From positions 1 through 14,651 of the forward strand of contig CAMLEM010000008.1 of assembly GCA_946479005.1 (NCBI GenBank): DNA of 14,651 bases. The letters run 5' to 3'. Under the pieces are notes generated by a model. The model was not told where the DNA came from, did not search any database, and saw nothing but the letters and a program-made list of their open reading frames with translations. Of the stretch, positions 1 to 6,827 are shown in pieces. The translations under genes and the position numbers were made by a program. The DNA is from an uncultured Chitinophagaceae bacterium. Its GTDB lineage: Bacteria > Bacteroidota > Bacteroidia > Chitinophagales > Chitinophagaceae. The number at the start of each line of letters is the position of its first letter. The first letter of the stretch is position 1.

Positions 1-214
1 GGATGCCCACGGGTCGCTCATAATCGAAGATGTCGAGCTTTCTGCGACTTTTTATGGCATCCCTGATCAGTCCTTCTGAGGAGATGAATTCTGTGTACAT
101 CAGGTCGGCTCCGTTATCCTTACAAACCGAACGGAAAGGAGGGTCGCTCACATCTTCCATCGGGGCAAGAAGAAGCGGAAACTCAGACAGTTGTATGGAA
201 CCAATAGAAGTCAA
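1..214 (-). CDS. dusB: tRNA-dihydrouridine synthase DusB, N-terminal part (cut by window edge)
   Basis: Flavin enzyme that reduces uridine to dihydrouridine in the D-loop of tRNAs, acting in the cytoplasm. Only the first 71 codons are present; the rest lies beyond the left edge. The visible part has the FMN-barrel start typical of the family: FPLLLAPMEDVSDPPFR at about residues 12-28, then YTEFISSEGLIRDA, closely like DusB of Bacteroidota. The start must be TTG at 212-214, because the codon just upstream is TAA and the first in-frame ATG is inside the conserved APMEDVSD motif. The gene diverges from the CPBP protease gene with a 71-base gap. Confidence in the family is high; the choice of DusB over other Dus paralogues rests on the N-terminal motif only. 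Confidence 0.9.
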   Translation of the reverse strand, partial: MTSIGSIQLSEFPLLLAPMEDVSDPPFRSVCKDNGADLMYTEFISSEGLIRDAIKSRRKLDIFDYERPVGI

Positions 215-219
215 TTACT

Positions 220-227
220 TATTTTTG
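220..227 (+). promoter_or_regulatory. Candidate -7 element for the CPBP protease cluster (TATTTTTG)
   Basis: TATTTTTG matches TAnnTTTG on the plus strand, about 58 nt before the ATG at 286. It lies in the short divergent gap with dusB, the only upstream space available to drive the CPBP-cdsA-psd cluster. No clear -33 element is seen. Confidence 0.3.
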
Positions 228-256
228 CGGCTCCTGCGCAAATGCAGGTAAGCCTG

Positions 257-264
257 CAAATTTA
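257..264 (-). promoter_or_regulatory. Candidate -7 element for dusB (TAAATTTG)
   Basis: Read on the minus strand this is TAAATTTG, a full match to the Bacteroidota -7 consensus TAnnTTTG. It would start transcription near position 250, giving a leader of about 36 nt before the TTG start. A small inverted repeat (TGCAGG...CCTGCA, 243-258) lies just downstream in the leader. A convincing -33 TTTG at the right distance is not seen, so this is a motif match only. Confidence 0.4.
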
Positions 265-285
265 CGATCCAAAAACCAGAGTCAG

Positions 286-1233
286 ATGCGCGGAATGTTA
301 AAGCACAAGTCGGCCGGCACACAAATTTTATTCGTCGTCAGCATCTCTCTTGCTTCTTTTTTTCTTCTTGGAATGTTGGGTACTGTGATCCTGGGCCAGA
401 TCACGGGTTTCAGTATTGCTGAGATCAGCGACCCGGCTAAATGGGATTATACCAGTTCATCAACCATCACGCTGGTCCGTGGAATGCAGGTGGTCCAGTT
501 CATTTCCCTGTTTGTTGTTCCAACCTGGCTTTGCTCCCGCTTCCTTAGCATCCACTCCGGGGAATATCTCGGCCTGAAAACGATGCGCCTTAATTACCTC
601 CTGGCCGGTGTCGCGGCAATGATTATTTCCATTCCTTTTGTGAACTGGATGGGTGAGATCAACCGTAACATTGACTTTCCGCCGGGCTGGGCAACCTGGA
701 TGAAGGAAAAAGAAGAAGAGGCCGCGTTGCTGATCCGTGCCCTGCTCTCCAGGAGAACGCCCGCAGACCTGCTATTGAATTTATTTTTTATCGCTGTATT
801 GGCCGCTGTAGGAGAGGAATTATTATTTCGGGGGCTGCTGCAAAGACTTTTTATCAAACTCTTTCGCAGCCCGGTCGCAGGCATTCTCGTGGCGGCTTTC
901 CTGTTTTCCGCTATGCATATGCAATTCTATGGGTTCCTGCCCAGGTTCCTGTTGGGTGTCATCCTGGGATTGATCTATTGGTATAGCGGCAGTCTTTGGG
1001 TGGCGGTCATCGCACATTTCATTTATGATGCCGCGCTGATCGTGCTGGCTTATTTCTACCCCGAGATGCTGAACGATGAGACCACCGTGAAAGTGTCCAA
1101 TATGGCCGTGGCAGGGATCATCAGCTTTGCCATCACGATGGCGCTGGTATTGTGGATGAGGGCGAATTCAGGCCGCAAATATGCGGAGGTCTATGCTGAT
1201 GATTCTGTACCTGTCAAAGATCATCCGTTTTAA
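286..1233 (+). CDS. CPBP family intramembrane glutamic endopeptidase (CAAX protease-like)
   Basis: Polytopic membrane protein of 315 residues belonging to the CPBP (CAAX protease and bacteriocin-processing, also called Abi) family. These are intramembrane proteases related to eukaryotic Rce1; the substrate here cannot be told from sequence. The family motifs are all visible: EELLFRG at residues 177-183 with the catalytic Glu pair and Arg182, FSAMH at 207-211, and HFIYD at 244-248. Many homologues have Asn where this protein has Asp248. Hydrophobic segments occur at about 13-37, 66-85, 104-120, 162-176, 195-210, 220-232, 236-257 and 274-291. ATG286 was taken as start; ATG295 is also possible. 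The next gene, cdsA, begins 9 nt after the stop, so the two are almost certainly cotranscribed and may share a role in membrane upkeep (inference). Confidence 0.88.
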   Translation: MRGMLKHKSAGTQILFVVSISLASFFLLGMLGTVILGQITGFSIAEISDPAKWDYTSSSTITLVRGMQVVQFISLFVVPTWLCSRFLSIHSGEYLGLKTMRLNYLLAGVAAMIISIPFVNWMGEINRNIDFPPGWATWMKEKEEEAALLIRALLSRRTPADLLLNLFFIAVLAAVGEELLFRGLLQRLFIKLFRSPVAGILVAAFLFSAMHMQFYGFLPRFLLGVILGLIYWYSGSLWVAVIAHFIYDAALIVLAYFYPEMLNDETTVKVSNMAVAGIISFAITMALVLWMRANSGRKYAEVYADDSVPVKDHPF

Positions 1234-1242
1234 GCGAGTAAT

Positions 1243-2154
1243 ATGCCTTTGAATCTTCAGACTTTCAGGACCCGGGCAGTGACCGCGATCATATTCGCCG
1301 GTGTGATGCTCGTCGGACTTCTCTGGAATCCCTGGAGTTTTTTCATTTTGTTTTCCATCATTCATTTTGGATGCTGGATCGAATACCAGGCCCTGGTTGC
1401 GCGTATTGATGAAGGGTACCGGGAGATCACACCTTTTCACCGGGTGGGAGTAATGATCGCGGGCTGGTGTTTGATGCTGTGGTTCTCAGGGGGAAGTTTT
1501 AGCATTGGCGGATTTTTGTTGCACGAAGCCGGCTGGTGGCTTGGCCTGATCCTGGCTTTCATCCTGCCGATGACCGAAATTCTGTTTAACAGCAGTATCC
1601 GGCCCAGGAATATCGCTCATTCTTTTTTTGGGCTTGTCTATATTTCGGTCAGCTTGGGATTGATGATGGACCTGCAGGCTGTTTCGGTGCTGATGAAGGA
1701 TTCAAACCCGGCTGAGCCTCTCTCTCGTTTCATCGATCCAATATTTCCTGTGCTGATCATTTTTACCATCTGGATCAATGACACAATGGCCTACGTGGTG
1801 GGTTCCCTGATCGGGCGAAGGCCCCTTACGAAAATATCGCCGAAAAAAACCTGGGAAGGAACCGTGGGAGGGATCATTCTTGCCGTGGCATTGATCGGTT
1901 CGATAGCTGTGTTTGTTTTTGAACTCGACAGGTACATCCCGGCCTGGCACTGGTACCTGCTCTGTGCCATAGCAGCCATAATGGGAACTTTTGGCGACCT
2001 GCTGGAATCGAAATTAAAAAGGCTGGCAGGTGTGAAAGACAGCGGCTCCATTATGCCCGGGCACGGTGGATTCCTCGATCGTTTCGACTCAATGCTGGTT
2101 GCAACAACCTTTGTTTGGTTATACGTGCGGGTTTTCCTGGTAGGATATGTCTAG
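1243..2154 (+). CDS. cdsA: Phosphatidate cytidylyltransferase (CDP-diacylglycerol synthase)
   Basis: Integral membrane enzyme that converts phosphatidic acid and CTP to CDP-diacylglycerol, the branch point for all bacterial phospholipids. The 303 residues fit the family length. Several hydrophobic segments precede the conserved C-terminal half: WINDTMAYVVGSLIGRRP at about 177-194, SPKKTWEG at 199-206, and the family signature from Ser256 to Asp282 (SKLKR, then KDSG, then PGHGGFLDRFD). All signature residues are present, including the metal/CTP-binding acidic residues in GDLLESK and DRFD. It sits between the CPBP protease (9 nt upstream) and psd (28 nt downstream), forming a phospholipid-synthesis cluster. 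No phosphatidylserine synthase gene, which would link CdsA to Psd, is in the window. Confidence 0.95.
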   Translation: MPLNLQTFRTRAVTAIIFAGVMLVGLLWNPWSFFILFSIIHFGCWIEYQALVARIDEGYREITPFHRVGVMIAGWCLMLWFSGGSFSIGGFLLHEAGWWLGLILAFILPMTEILFNSSIRPRNIAHSFFGLVYISVSLGLMMDLQAVSVLMKDSNPAEPLSRFIDPIFPVLIIFTIWINDTMAYVVGSLIGRRPLTKISPKKTWEGTVGGIILAVALIGSIAVFVFELDRYIPAWHWYLLCAIAAIMGTFGDLLESKLKRLAGVKDSGSIMPGHGGFLDRFDSMLVATTFVWLYVRVFLVGYV

Positions 2155-2170
2155 CAGAAGATTGATAACG

Positions 2171-2178
2171 TAACTTTG
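2171..2178 (+). promoter_or_regulatory. Candidate -7 element directly before psd (TAACTTTG)
   Basis: TAACTTTG is a full TAnnTTTG match ending only 4 nt before the psd ATG at 2183. If used, transcription would begin at or just around the start codon, giving an almost leaderless mRNA. Psd could equally be read from upstream as part of the cdsA operon. Confidence 0.3.
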
Positions 2179-2182
2179 TTCG

Positions 2183-2839
2183 ATGACGATCCATAAAGAA
2201 GGTACGAAGTCCATTGCGTTGAGCGTGATCCTGTTCAGTGTCATCAACCTGATCTCATTTTATTTCCTGAGCGAGAAAGCACCCATCATCAGCTGGCTGA
2301 TCTTTATCTTCACCCTGGGCCTACTGGTATTTATTATCTCCTTCTTCAGGATCCCCAAAAGAGAACTGACCACCCGGGCTGATGCTGTGGTCGCTCCTGC
2401 CGACGGCAAGGTGGTGGTGATCGAGGAGGTGCAGGCCGATGAGTTCTTTAACGACCGTCGCATCCAGGTCTCGATCTTTATGAGCCCCCTGAATGTACAC
2501 GTGAACCGAAACCCCGTAGGGGGCGAGGTGGTCTATAGCGAATATCATAAAGGAAAATACCTGGTGGCCTGGCATCCCAAATCTTCAACCGAGAATGAGC
2601 GGCATACCGTTGTTTACCGGAGCGGCAACCGGGAGATCCTTATCAAGCAGATCGCAGGGGCCCTGGCAAAAAGGATCGTCAATTACCTGAAGGCCGGGCA
2701 AAAAGTGGAGCAATCCCAGGAAATGGGTTTCATCAAATTTGGCTCCCGCGTCGACATTCTTCTTCCTCTCGATGCAAAGATCCACGTTAAGATGGGAGAG
2801 ATCGCGAGGGGAGGGGTTACCGTGGTGGCAACGTATTGA
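2183..2839 (+). CDS. psd: Phosphatidylserine decarboxylase family protein
   Basis: Decarboxylates phosphatidylserine to phosphatidylethanolamine at the inner membrane. The 218-residue length matches the short Psd class found in Bacteroidota and many other bacteria. Two hydrophobic helices (about 11-30 and 35-57) precede the catalytic domain, which carries APADGKVV (71-78), FMSPLNVHVNRNPV (99-112) and the self-cleavage site KFGS with Gly187-Ser188. In this family the chain cuts itself there and Ser188 becomes the pyruvoyl prosthetic group of the small alpha subunit. The downstream DILLPLDAKIHVKMGE also fits. Third gene of the CPBP-cdsA-psd cluster. Its TGA stop directly abuts the TGA stop of the convergent HAD gene. 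Confidence 0.93.
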   Translation: MTIHKEGTKSIALSVILFSVINLISFYFLSEKAPIISWLIFIFTLGLLVFIISFFRIPKRELTTRADAVVAPADGKVVVIEEVQADEFFNDRRIQVSIFMSPLNVHVNRNPVGGEVVYSEYHKGKYLVAWHPKSSTENERHTVVYRSGNREILIKQIAGALAKRIVNYLKAGQKVEQSQEMGFIKFGSRVDILLPLDAKIHVKMGEIARGGVTVVATY

Positions 2840-3562
2840 TCAAAATATCCTGCGGAGTTCACTGAGATGGTAGATCGTGTAAGTGGGATAGATCTTTCCC
2901 GGCAACTCCATTGGTGAATCCGTGATGAAATTCACGTGTACCTGGTGCAAACCCGCGTTCAGGGCGCCGGCTATATCCACTTCAATGGAATCCCCGATCA
3001 TTATACTCTCATTAGGATGAGCCCCGGTTTTGTTCAGCGCAAAATCAAAGATCTCCCGGTGGGGTTTCAGGCTGTTGCTGCCCTCGGAAGTGACAACCTC
3101 TTTAAAAAATCCCTGCAGTCCGGAGTATTTCAATTTGCTGTGCTGGGTGACCTCGAACCCATTGGTGATAAGGTGCAGCTCGTAGCCGCATTCCCGCAGG
3201 TAAGAAAGGGTTTCAATGGTTCCCGGGAAGAGGATATTCCGTGTAGGCAGGAGTTCCAGGAACTTCTCGCTCATGTTCTTCGTTAATTCTTCATCGGAAA
3301 CCTTGAAGTCAAGCAAGGAAAGGGCCATCCTCTTCGTGCGGAGCTCTTCCTGCCGGATCTTGCCACTCCTGTATTTTTCCCAAAGCCGTTCGTTATGCGC
3401 GAGATAATTGCGGTGAAAAAGTTCGAAATCATCAACGCCCCGTTCAGCAAGCCTCAATGAGTGATGTAATTCCGCGAGTGTGGACCTTGCATTGGATTCG
3501 AAATCCCAGAGCGTATGATCCAGGTCGAAGAATAAATGCCGATATTTCTTTCCGGATTGCAA
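2840..3562 (-). CDS. yjjG: HAD hydrolase of the YjjG (pyrimidine nucleotidase) type
   Basis: Predicted cytoplasmic HAD-superfamily phosphatase, 240 residues. YjjG enzymes remove phosphate from nucleoside monophosphates and are thought to clear non-canonical pyrimidines. The four HAD motifs are visible: motif I FFDLDHTLWDF with Asp13 and Asp15, motif II around LITNG with Thr133, motif III Lys166 in SLKPHREIF, and motif IV IGDS with Asp191 plus Asp196. The cap between motif I and II (about 20-105) is helical, as in subclass I. FDLDHTLWDFE is a hallmark of the YjjG branch. The start is TTG at 3560-3562: the frame is closed by TAG four codons upstream and no ATG lies near the conserved N-terminus. 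The exact substrate is inferred from the family. Confidence 0.85.
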   Translation of the reverse strand: MQSGKKYRHLFFDLDHTLWDFESNARSTLAELHHSLRLAERGVDDFELFHRNYLAHNERLWEKYRSGKIRQEELRTKRMALSLLDFKVSDEELTKNMSEKFLELLPTRNILFPGTIETLSYLRECGYELHLITNGFEVTQHSKLKYSGLQGFFKEVVTSEGSNSLKPHREIFDFALNKTGAHPNESIMIGDSIEVDIAGALNAGLHQVHVNFITDSPMELPGKIYPTYTIYHLSELRRIF

Positions 3563-3572
3563 AGGGTAGTTC

Positions 3573-3580
3573 TAGATTTG
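3573..3580 (+). promoter_or_regulatory. Candidate -7 element for the SDR gene (TAGATTTG)
   Basis: TAGATTTG matches TAnnTTTG in the 34-nt gap between the divergent yjjG-like gene and the short-chain dehydrogenase. ATTG at 3556-3559 is a weak candidate for the -33 part. The predicted transcription start near 3587 falls before both possible ATG starts (3597 and 3615). Confidence 0.45.
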
Positions 3581-3596
3581 CATCCTGCAAGTTACA

Positions 3597-4313
3597 ATGC
3601 TTACCGGCAAAAAAATGAATGTGATCATTAGCGGGGCCTCCCGCGGAATTGGTCGTTCCATAGCGGAGATCTTCGCGGCGGCGGGAAACGATATTTTCAT
3701 TTGCTCCAGGGGAGAAATGGAACTTTACAAAACCGCGGAGGAGCTATCCACGAGATACGCGGAATCGGTGGTGCGTGCAAAACCGTTTGACCTTTCGAAA
3801 AAAGAGCAGGCCATCGCTTTCGGTGAATGGTGCCTGGGTTATGGCGTTCCCCAGGTGCTGGTGAATAACGCAGGGCTTTTTGAACCGGGGGATGTGCATT
3901 CTGAGGCTGAAGGAGTGCTGGAACATCAATTGGAGGTGAATCTCCTGAGCGCATATCATTTGACGCGCAAGGTCATTGAGCCAATGATGAAAGAGAAACA
4001 GGGACATATCTTCAATATCTGTTCGATCGCTTCCCTGGCCGCATACCGGAATGGAGGTGCTTACAGCATCAGCAAGTTCGCCCAGTACGGCTTCCATAAG
4101 AACCTCAGGGAAGAAATGAAGCCTTACAACATTTCGGTCACCGCGGTCATTGCCGGCGCCGTGATGACAGATTCCTGGGAAGGCTTTGATAACTCTTCTT
4201 CCCGGATAATGGAAGCCGGGGACATCGCAAAGATGATCTTTGCCTCTACGCAGCTTTCCCCGGGGGCTTGTGTGGAAGAGATCGTAATGCGCCCAAAATT
4301 GGGCGACCTTTGA
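3597..4313 (+). CDS. Short-chain dehydrogenase/reductase (classical SDR)
   Basis: NAD(P)-dependent oxidoreductase of the classical SDR family, 238 residues, cytoplasmic. The Rossmann glycine motif GASRGIG is at 13-19, NNAG at 90-93, and the catalytic set Ser143, Tyr156 and Lys160 (YSISK) is complete. Arg18 in the glycine motif and Arg38 after the second strand suggest a preference for NADP(H) (inference). Substrate unknown; the C-terminal substrate loop is short. ATG3597 was used as the start, but ATG3615 would give the more usual N-terminus (MNVIISGASRGIG). Stands alone between a divergent HAD gene and batD, 78 nt from the latter. It could be annotated as a 3-oxoacyl-ACP-reductase-like SDR, but nothing here supports that activity. 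Confidence 0.88.
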   Translation: MLTGKKMNVIISGASRGIGRSIAEIFAAAGNDIFICSRGEMELYKTAEELSTRYAESVVRAKPFDLSKKEQAIAFGEWCLGYGVPQVLVNNAGLFEPGDVHSEAEGVLEHQLEVNLLSAYHLTRKVIEPMMKEKQGHIFNICSIASLAAYRNGGAYSISKFAQYGFHKNLREEMKPYNISVTAVIAGAVMTDSWEGFDNSSSRIMEAGDIAKMIFASTQLSPGACVEEIVMRPKLGDL

Positions 4314-4369
4314 ACAAACCGCTAAAAGCACCGCTTCCCCGCCTGTAAATTTTAAGAGGAGTTTCGAAA

Positions 4370-4376
4370 AAGGAGG
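4370..4376 (+). promoter_or_regulatory. Shine-Dalgarno-like AAGGAGG upstream of batD
   Basis: A perfect anti-16S complement, unusual in Bacteroidota where translation seldom depends on such sites. The 15 nt to the ATG at 4392 is longer than the usual 5-9 nt and no closer in-frame start is evident, so it may be chance. Confidence 0.25.
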
Positions 4377-4391
4377 CTGTATTTTGCCAGG

Positions 4392-6131
4392 ATGCGAGGG
4401 GTCCTCACGATATTTTTAATATTGTCGCTTCTCCGGGTTTCCCTGGGGCAGTCGTTTCGGACGGTTGTGCCAAAGGAAGCAACCGTGGTTGGCGACGCCT
4501 TCCAGGTACAATATATCGTGGAAGGCCATTCCGCAGAAAATTTAAAACCCCCAGTTTTCTCCAATTTTCGGCTGGTCTCCGGCCCCGCTTTTTATAAGGG
4601 AAGAACAGAGGACGACAGGCCGGTGGTCAACGCCGTGTTTACACTGGAACCGCTGCGCCCTGGCCGCTTCGTCATACAGGGAGCAACCCTGGTTGTGAGC
4701 GATAAAAAGATCAGGAGTAACAATGCAGAAGTACTTGTGTTGAGTGTGGCAGAAGCCGTAGAGAAGAAAGAAGCCGCCAATGATTATTTTTTGCGGCCGG
4801 GAGAGGATCCTTATCGGAAAATAAAGGAGAACATATTCATCCGGGTACAGGTGAACAAGCGCAAGGTTTATGTGGGAGAGCCCGTGCAGGCGACCTTTAA
4901 GCTTTATTCCAGGCTGCAATCGCGTTCAGATATTCTCAAGAACCCGGGCTTTTACGGGTTCTCCGTATTCGACCAGGTGAACCTGGCAGATAAGGAATCC
5001 ACGGTGGAGAATATTGACGGAAAGTTATTCGATGTGCATACGGTGAGGAAGGTCCAGCTGTTCCCGCTTCAGGCCGGGAATCTCTATATTGATGAAATGG
5101 AAGTCAGGAACAGGGTGGAATTCTCGCGTAGTGCTGTCAGTAAGAAAACAGAACAGGAGATAGCCGAAGGGATGTCCGTTTTTGAAGAAGAGAACGAGAA
5201 GCTCACTTCTGGCTCCGAAGTCTTCGAATCTCAAATGCATACAGAACCCGTGTTGATCACAGTGAAGCCCCTGCCTGCGACGGGGAGGCCTGCAAATTTC
5301 CAGGGGGCAGTTGGCCATTTCTCCATTCTCGCTTCAGTAGACCAGTCGGGCCTGGCCGCAGAGAAAAAAGGTGTTTTCATCTTAAGGGTAAAAGGTTCCG
5401 GTAATTTTATGCAGATCGATGCCCCTCGTCCCCAATGGCCTGCCGGGATGGAGGTGTTTGAGCCCCAGGTGAAAGACGAGTTTGACAGGAACAGTTTTCC
5501 CCTGCAGGGAGAAAGAGTCTTCCGCTATCCCTTCGTTCTTTCCAGGACCGGCGAGTTCGCGATACCGGAGTTGGTGTTTCACTTTTTCGATCCCGACAGT
5601 GGGGAGTTCCAAAGCGCCTCCAGCAGGGCGATACCGGTTTCGATGAAAGCGGTCTTTTCAAATCCCGCTCCCGACATTGCTGAACGGGGCAACAGTAAAA
5701 AAATTTATACCTGGTTGATCCCTGCAGGGACCCTGGTTTTGGGAGTGTTCATCTTTCTTTTTTTGAGAAACAGGAAGCGAAGGTCGAAGGCGGCCATCGA
5801 AATGCCAGCTCCCGACGGCTGGGAAGACATCTGGAGAGATTCCGGGATCTCCGCGGACCAGCCGCCGCGGGAACTTTACTCGGCTTTGTTGCAGTTCACC
5901 TGGAAATATTTCGAAGACCGTCTTTCGCTTCAAAAGGGAGAGATGAAAAAGTCTTTGCTTTTTTCCTCGCTCCGCGAGCGGCAGATCGACGAGCAACTGA
6001 TCGCCCGGCTGAGTGGAATGTTTACAATGGCTGAGACCTCTCTTTTTACAGGTGCGAAAACAGGAACGGATCCCGGGCGGGTTCTCGAGGAGAGCCGCGA
6101 TTTGTTCAGGAAGCTGGATGTCTTACTCTGA
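4392..6131 (+). CDS. batD: BatD family protein (Bacteroides aerotolerance system component)
   Basis: Membrane-anchored periplasmic protein of 579 residues matching BatD, a partner of the MoxR-AAA/VWA-domain Bat proteins. Bat operons were first linked to aerotolerance and stress survival in Bacteroides and Leptospira; the molecular role is unsettled. A signal peptide ends near Gln20 (LSLLRVSLGQ). Beta-rich repeats follow, with features typical of the family: VVGDAFQVQYIVEG at 32-45, the FSNFRLVSGP region, NKRKVYVGEPVQATFKLYSR at 155-174, and GSGNF at 335-339. One transmembrane helix lies at about 439-458, followed by basic RNRKRRSK and a cytoplasmic tail of about 115 residues. No moxR, batA, batB, batC or batE is adjacent, unlike the usual operon. 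The 3' end overlaps the convergent response-regulator gene by 9 nt. Confidence 0.9.
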   Translation: MRGVLTIFLILSLLRVSLGQSFRTVVPKEATVVGDAFQVQYIVEGHSAENLKPPVFSNFRLVSGPAFYKGRTEDDRPVVNAVFTLEPLRPGRFVIQGATLVVSDKKIRSNNAEVLVLSVAEAVEKKEAANDYFLRPGEDPYRKIKENIFIRVQVNKRKVYVGEPVQATFKLYSRLQSRSDILKNPGFYGFSVFDQVNLADKESTVENIDGKLFDVHTVRKVQLFPLQAGNLYIDEMEVRNRVEFSRSAVSKKTEQEIAEGMSVFEEENEKLTSGSEVFESQMHTEPVLITVKPLPATGRPANFQGAVGHFSILASVDQSGLAAEKKGVFILRVKGSGNFMQIDAPRPQWPAGMEVFEPQVKDEFDRNSFPLQGERVFRYPFVLSRTGEFAIPELVFHFFDPDSGEFQSASSRAIPVSMKAVFSNPAPDIAERGNSKKIYTWLIPAGTLVLGVFIFLFLRNRKRRSKAAIEMPAPDGWEDIWRDSGISADQPPRELYSALLQFTWKYFEDRLSLQKGEMKKSLLFSSLRERQIDEQLIARLSGMFTMAETSLFTGAKTGTDPGRVLEESRDLFRKLDVLL

Positions 6132-6827
6132 ATATTTGTATCCTACCCCGCGCACAGAATGAAAATATCTTGGGTTCCGGCTGTCCTCTTCAAAATACTT
6201 GCGAAAACTTAGGATGAAATTGTCGATCGTCCGGGTGGTTGGATAAACATTATAGCCCCAAACCGACTGGAGGATCTTCTCCCTGGGCACCACCTCGTTC
6301 TTATTTTCAATGAGGAGCTTCAGCAGCATCGTTTCTTTCTTACTCAGCTGGATGGTCTCACCGTTTTTCTTCCTGGCTTCCTGGGCCTTGAAATCGATGG
6401 TGTTACCCCCGAAACTGTAATTATCTCCCACGGAGGATTTATCAAGGAGTTTTTTGTTCTTGTTGATCAGCTTGTTTACCCGCAGCAGCAATTCTTCCAG
6501 GTTGAATGGCTTGGTGAGATAGTCATCGGCCCCTTTTTTTAAGCCCAATACCCTGTCGGCGCTGCTGTTCCGGGCGCTCAGGATAAGAATGGGTACGTCA
6601 TTGTTGCTGATGCGAACGGTCTCCGTTACGTTGATGCCATCCATTTCAGGAAGCATCACATCCAGGATGATCAGGTCGAAATATTCCGACTGTACCGCTT
6701 TCAGTGCGGAAGCGCCATTAAACGCGGAGGTAACATCATAGCCTTCCAGTTCAAGATTCAATTTGAGCGCTTCGTGAAGATTTTCTTCATCTTCCACCAA
6801 TAATATGGAGGTTTTGCGGTCGGCCAT
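6123..6827 (-). CDS. OmpR/PhoB-family response regulator
   Basis: DNA-binding transcription regulator of 234 residues, the output half of a two-component pair. The receiver domain (about 5-120) has the acidic pair Glu12/Asp13, phospho-acceptor Asp56 in IILDVMLP, Ser84 and Lys106 in LTKPF. The C-terminal winged helix (about 140-234) ends with the family hallmark SVRGVGYKY. The gene starts directly after the kinase stop codon with no gap, so the two are co-translated or at least cotranscribed. Its closest functional analogue in Bacteroidota may be RprY, but orthology cannot be settled here. Targets are unknown. Its TAA stop lies inside the end of convergent batD. Confidence 0.95.
   Translation of the reverse strand: MADRKTSILLVEDEENLHEALKLNLELEGYDVTSAFNGASALKAVQSEYFDLIILDVMLPEMDGINVTETVRISNNDVPILILSARNSSADRVLGLKKGADDYLTKPFNLEELLLRVNKLINKNKKLLDKSSVGDNYSFGGNTIDFKAQEARKKNGETIQLSKKETMLLKLLIENKNEVVPREKILQSVWGYNVYPTTRTIDNFILSFRKYFEEDSRNPRYFHSVRGVGYKYSE

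Noticed and set aside
30..251. Plus-strand frame at the left edge
   Set aside because: Opposite the clear dusB N-terminus; translation has no recognisable features.
3744..4331. 195-codon minus-strand frame opposite the SDR gene
   Set aside because: Antisense shadow of a gene with complete SDR motifs; the translation is rich in His, Cys and Arg and shows no domain.
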